Below are positions 5,967 to 8,134 of a DNA stretch of 8,134 nt, in pieces. The stretch lies in the NCBI GenBank assembly GCA_050124735.1, contig JASFEQ010000200.1, positions 1-8,134 on the forward strand, read 5' to 3'. Within the stretch, counting starts at the first letter, position 1. Each line of letters opens with the position of its first letter. The DNA is from JASFEQ01 sp050124735. Lineage in GTDB: Bacteria > Desulfobacterota > DSM-4660 > Desulfatiglandales > HGW-15. The notes beneath the pieces are model-generated. The model was not told where the DNA came from, made no database searches, and saw only the letters and a list, made by a program, of their open reading frames with translations. The position numbers and the translations under genes were made by a program.

Positions 5967-6521
5967 TCAAATCCCACAACTCTTCATCGCCTCACAAACT
6001 CGTTTGAACACGTCAACCAGGCGGAGTATGCCCACAATCTGTTCCCCCCTCGTCACAATTAGAGATTGATGGTGGCCCATGACCAGTTGGTGTATGGCTT
6101 CGCCCAATGAAGCGCTTTCCTCAACATACTCACCCTCAGTAGGGGTATACATAATATCTTTTACCTTCAATCCGGCTGCCTTGCTGCAGATATCGCTCAG
6201 AGATTTATCCCAGAGGGCAAACTTTTCGATCATGGACTTCAGGAATTCCGGGCTGAAGCCTGCACGGGATAATGGGCCTAGATCCCCCATTTCAGCATAT
6301 TTCGGTTCAAGGGTCTTTAGGATATCCAGCTGGCCCAACTTCCCGACAACTTTATTATTCTTGTCGTAGACGAGAACTGCTTTGTGTCGATGCTTCTTCG
6401 GATCAAAAGTCTGCTGCGCTTTTTCCAAAGTCAGGACTGCATCGTAGAGTGTGGCCTCTTCGGAAACAGTTGTATACTCAGAAAGAGGCAACATCAAATC
6501 TTTTACGGCTATGGTTTTCAC
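5967..6521 (-). CDS. CBS-pair protein, first gene of the permease operon
   Basis: The product has 184 aa. CBS motif 1 spans about residues 6-71 (VKDLMLPLSEY ... AVLVYDKNNKVVGKLGQLDIL). A longer helical linker follows (72-118), and CBS motif 2 spans about 119-176 (VKDIMYTPTEGEYV ... SLIVTRGEQIVGILRLVDVF). Such pairs usually bind adenine nucleotides. There is no enzyme or membrane part. It is longer than its paralogue at 3346-3816 mainly by the linker between the motifs and about four residues in the first motif (FDPKKHRH), so the two could form a hetero-assembly around the permease (inference). Translation starts at GTG 6519-6521, with AGGAGG 6 nt upstream; an overlapping ATG one base pair register off is out of frame. 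A sigma70-like promoter lies about 70 nt upstream, making this the leading gene of the operon. Confidence 0.9.
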   Translation of the reverse strand: MKTIAVKDLMLPLSEYTTVSEEATLYDAVLTLEKAQQTFDPKKHRHKAVLVYDKNNKVVGKLGQLDILKTLEPKYAEMGDLGPLSRAGFSPEFLKSMIEKFALWDKSLSDICSKAAGLKVKDIMYTPTEGEYVEESASLGEAIHQLVMGHHQSLIVTRGEQIVGILRLVDVFKRVCEAMKSCGI

Positions 6522-6527
6522 ATCAAG

Positions 6528-6533
6528 CCTCCT
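6528..6533 (-). promoter_or_regulatory. Shine-Dalgarno that fixes a GTG start
   Basis: AGGAGG on the minus strand lies 6 nt before GTG 6519-6521. The only nearby ATG (6521-6523) overlaps the GTG but is in another frame, so GTG must be the initiator of the CBS gene. Confidence 0.75.
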
Positions 6534-6591
6534 TTTGAAATGCCTTCAAGCATTTTGTAATACTTCTGTCTCGTGCAATTATTCACAAGGT

Positions 6592-6620
6592 CTTCTACAT
6601 GAATATTGCTCCGATGTCAA
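6592..6620 (-). promoter_or_regulatory. Sigma70-like promoter of the CBS/permease operon
   Basis: On the minus strand a perfect -35 box TTGACA (6615-6620) is followed after exactly 17 nt by TAGAAG (6592-6597), which matches TATAAT at four of six positions. It would start transcription near 6585, giving a leader of about 65 nt before the GTG start. It is the best promoter in the window. Confidence 0.6.
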
Positions 6621-6732
6621 ATGATTTTGGTGGGAGCATTTAGGCGGGATAGAGGTGAGAGTGGGGGGGCAAAAAGGATTTGATGGGAAGTGCCTTCAGA
6701 CGAAATTAAGTAAGCTGAATTATAGGTAACTC

Positions 6733-7968
6733 CTACAAACGATATACCGTCGGTCTTTCTTCAGATCCGATATCAATGCCGATCGTATCCCCGGTCTTAA
6801 ATCCCAACCTTTTGAACTCATTGACTATTTGATCATGTCTCTCAATATACCAATACACGGACCATAGGGGATTCCGCACCGTGGCAATCCCGTATGCGTC
6901 GTGAATGCCCAGATTTACCCTGATCTTGTCCTTGGCAATGATGGTATCGGCCTCCGATAAAAAATAGTCCCTTTTATACAAATCGTTGTGGAGAACCTTG
7001 GAGAGTCTTTCTTGTAATTCAGGTGTTTTTTCAAGATAATGATTAGCGATCTGGTATAGTTCTTCGGGCACTCTTATGGATAAACCAAGAACAGCGAACC
7101 TTTCATGCCTTAATGCAAATTCTTCAAGCTCTGCCTCATAGGATGTGATCATCGCAATGATACCTTCGATCCCTGGTTGTGGCCCTTCACATCCGTGAAC
7201 CATATCCTCGCATTTATCGATAATACCCAGATAGTATGCCCTGCTGTCCATGACGTAAATGGGCCGTTCACGATAATTCCGCCTCTTTCTGATCCTGCGG
7301 ACGCCGTCCAGTGTGATGGATCTCTCTTCTTGCCTTTCTATCAAGGTCTCAAAGTGAGAGATATCTTTGCCCTGCACAACATGAATCTCCCCATCTCCTG
7401 AAATGATATACTCAATTTCACACCTGAAGCCAAAATACTTCTGAATATCCTCTGATAATTGCAGCAACTTCCTATCGTGGGGCGTATTGGTGATATAGGG
7501 TTCACTTTGCACCTTGTGTATCCTGTCGCGACTGTAACCGAACTCCCAGTGATCGCCTATCCTCTTTGCCATGACGCTTGTGCCCTCAATGAAGGGCATC
7601 ACCACAATTCCCATGTCATTCGGATCGATTTCAGGCGCGTTATTAAATCTTTGCTGTCTTAGCACAGCGAGTTTACAAGCGCTCGTCGCTAAATCGATGA
7701 TCCGTTTTCGCGCAAACTTGATGCCGGCCAAATCAGCGTAAGTCTCTAATGAGTCAAAAGTCCCCGGCCTGAAAAACTCCTCCTTTGGGTGGGCACTTCT
7801 CGCGATAACCTTAAAGCCTTCTGCGTGATTCCGAAGAAAATTTTCCAACGCCTCAAATTTTTCATTCTTGAAGTGGGATGCCGGGACATAAATAAAATCT
7901 GGCACATTAAACTTGCCTTCTTTCAATTGTTCCAAGAGCCTTGCTTTTTCTGGTAGAGTTGATTGCAT
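6733..7968 (-). CDS. Protein with a divergent PEP-synthase-type nucleotide-binding half and an unrecognised C-terminal half
   Basis: The product has 411 aa. The N-terminal 210 residues follow the pattern of the PEP-synthase/PPDK nucleotide-binding domain: VIARSAHPKEE (54-64), FRPGTFDSL (66-74), MGIVVMPFIEG (119-129), and EYIISGDGEIHVVQGKDIS (186-204), which stands where PpsA has DxEW...LQSRP. The usual RSS triad reads RSA and the QSRP end reads QGKD, so ATP binding may be altered. Residues 215-411 have no domain I recognise and lack the GGxTxHxA-type phosphohistidine motif and a TIM barrel. The ATG at 7966-7968 fits MQSTLPEKARLLEQLKEG; the SD is weak (GAGAG, 6 nt upstream). It lies 41 nt after the putative receiver-protein gene and probably shares its transcript. 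It could work with the 859-aa protein, which has the missing histidine domain (inference). Confidence 0.85.
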   Translation of the reverse strand: MQSTLPEKARLLEQLKEGKFNVPDFIYVPASHFKNEKFEALENFLRNHAEGFKVIARSAHPKEEFFRPGTFDSLETYADLAGIKFARKRIIDLATSACKLAVLRQQRFNNAPEIDPNDMGIVVMPFIEGTSVMAKRIGDHWEFGYSRDRIHKVQSEPYITNTPHDRKLLQLSEDIQKYFGFRCEIEYIISGDGEIHVVQGKDISHFETLIERQEERSITLDGVRRIRKRRNYRERPIYVMDSRAYYLGIIDKCEDMVHGCEGPQPGIEGIIAMITSYEAELEEFALRHERFAVLGLSIRVPEELYQIANHYLEKTPELQERLSKVLHNDLYKRDYFLSEADTIIAKDKIRVNLGIHDAYGIATVRNPLWSVYWYIERHDQIVNEFKRLGFKTGDTIGIDIGSEERPTVYRL

Positions 7969-8009
7969 GCTTTTCTCTCAAAAAAGTCTTCCCTTCTGAA
8001 AAACTAGAA

Positions 8010-8134
8010 CTAACCACCTTTTGCCTTTATCGAATTATTTGCTTGTTTCCCCAACCTCTCCTCATCCATTCTTTTGGCCTTAGCCCCCTTTATTTTTTCG
8101 GCCAGCGCTTTCAAATCTGCCGGTTTTTCAATTA
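8010..8134 (-). CDS. C-terminus of a probable response-regulator receiver protein (partial)
   Basis: This is the last 41 codons of a gene entering from the right edge, stopping at TAG 8010-8012. The tail begins IEKPADLKALAEKIKGAKAK and ends in a charged, Lys-rich stretch (RMDEERLGKQANNSIKAKGG). A Lys-Pro pair followed by a short loop and an amphipathic helix L-x-x-L-x-x-K-I is how CheY-like receiver domains end, and the conserved lysine of the KP pair is part of the phosphorylation site. No DNA-binding domain follows, so it would be a receiver-only protein or one whose output domain lies earlier. With so few residues, another lysine-rich family is possible. It lies 41 nt upstream of the 411-aa gene in the same direction. 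Confidence 0.5.
   Translation of the reverse strand, partial: IEKPADLKALAEKIKGAKAKRMDEERLGKQANNSIKAKGG

Noticed and set aside
6622..6732. Terminator after the 411-aa gene
   Set aside because: There is a run of G/C and a short A/T run, but I found no stable stem followed by a T-tract on the minus strand.

Overview
The window reads as one minus-strand locus, most likely from a Desulfobacterota-type (deltaproteobacterial) anaerobe, probably a sulfate or sulfur-metabolising lineage. This is inferred from the gene set (PEP-synthase-like proteins with unusual architectures, a SLC13-type anion permease flanked by CBS proteins, two-component parts) and from the style of the intergenic repeats. No marker gene fixes the taxonomy.

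In transcription order (right to left): the 3' end of what looks like a response-regulator receiver protein (8010-8134); a 411-aa protein with a divergent PEP-synthase-type nucleotide-binding half and an unrecognised C-terminal half (6733-7968); a sigma70-like promoter (6592-6620); a probable four-gene operon of CBS-pair protein (5967-6521), 536-aa SLC13/DASS anion permease (4235-5845), 100-aa zinc-ribbon protein (3886-4188) and second CBS-pair protein (3346-3816); and a hairpin terminator (3228-3274). Next come a 14-bp palindrome and a TATAAT box before an 859-aa PEP-synthase-like protein (513-3092). It keeps the ATP-binding and phosphohistidine domains but has an unfamiliar C-terminal domain where the PEP/pyruvate TIM barrel should be. 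A repeat-filled spacer (144-512) separates it from the 5' end of a membrane-anchored sensor, probably a histidine kinase (1-143, running off the left edge).

The genes suggest a regulated anion-uptake module. The permease would bring in an anion (sulfate or another oxyanion, or a carboxylate; the substrate cannot be read from sequence). The two CBS proteins, made from the same operon, could sense adenine nucleotides and gate it. A sensor kinase and a receiver protein at the two ends could supply two-component input. The two PEP-synthase-like proteins look more like phosphotransfer or regulatory derivatives than gluconeogenic enzymes. This functional picture is inference; the gene order, domain order and motif differences are seen directly.

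The most noteworthy points are the rebuilt PEP-synthase-like protein, its partner lacking a phosphohistidine domain, the permease with altered SNT motifs between two CBS paralogues, and the 350-bp spacer with facing CTAAA-type arrays enclosing stacked palindromes. No tRNA, rRNA, CRISPR array or transposase gene was seen.
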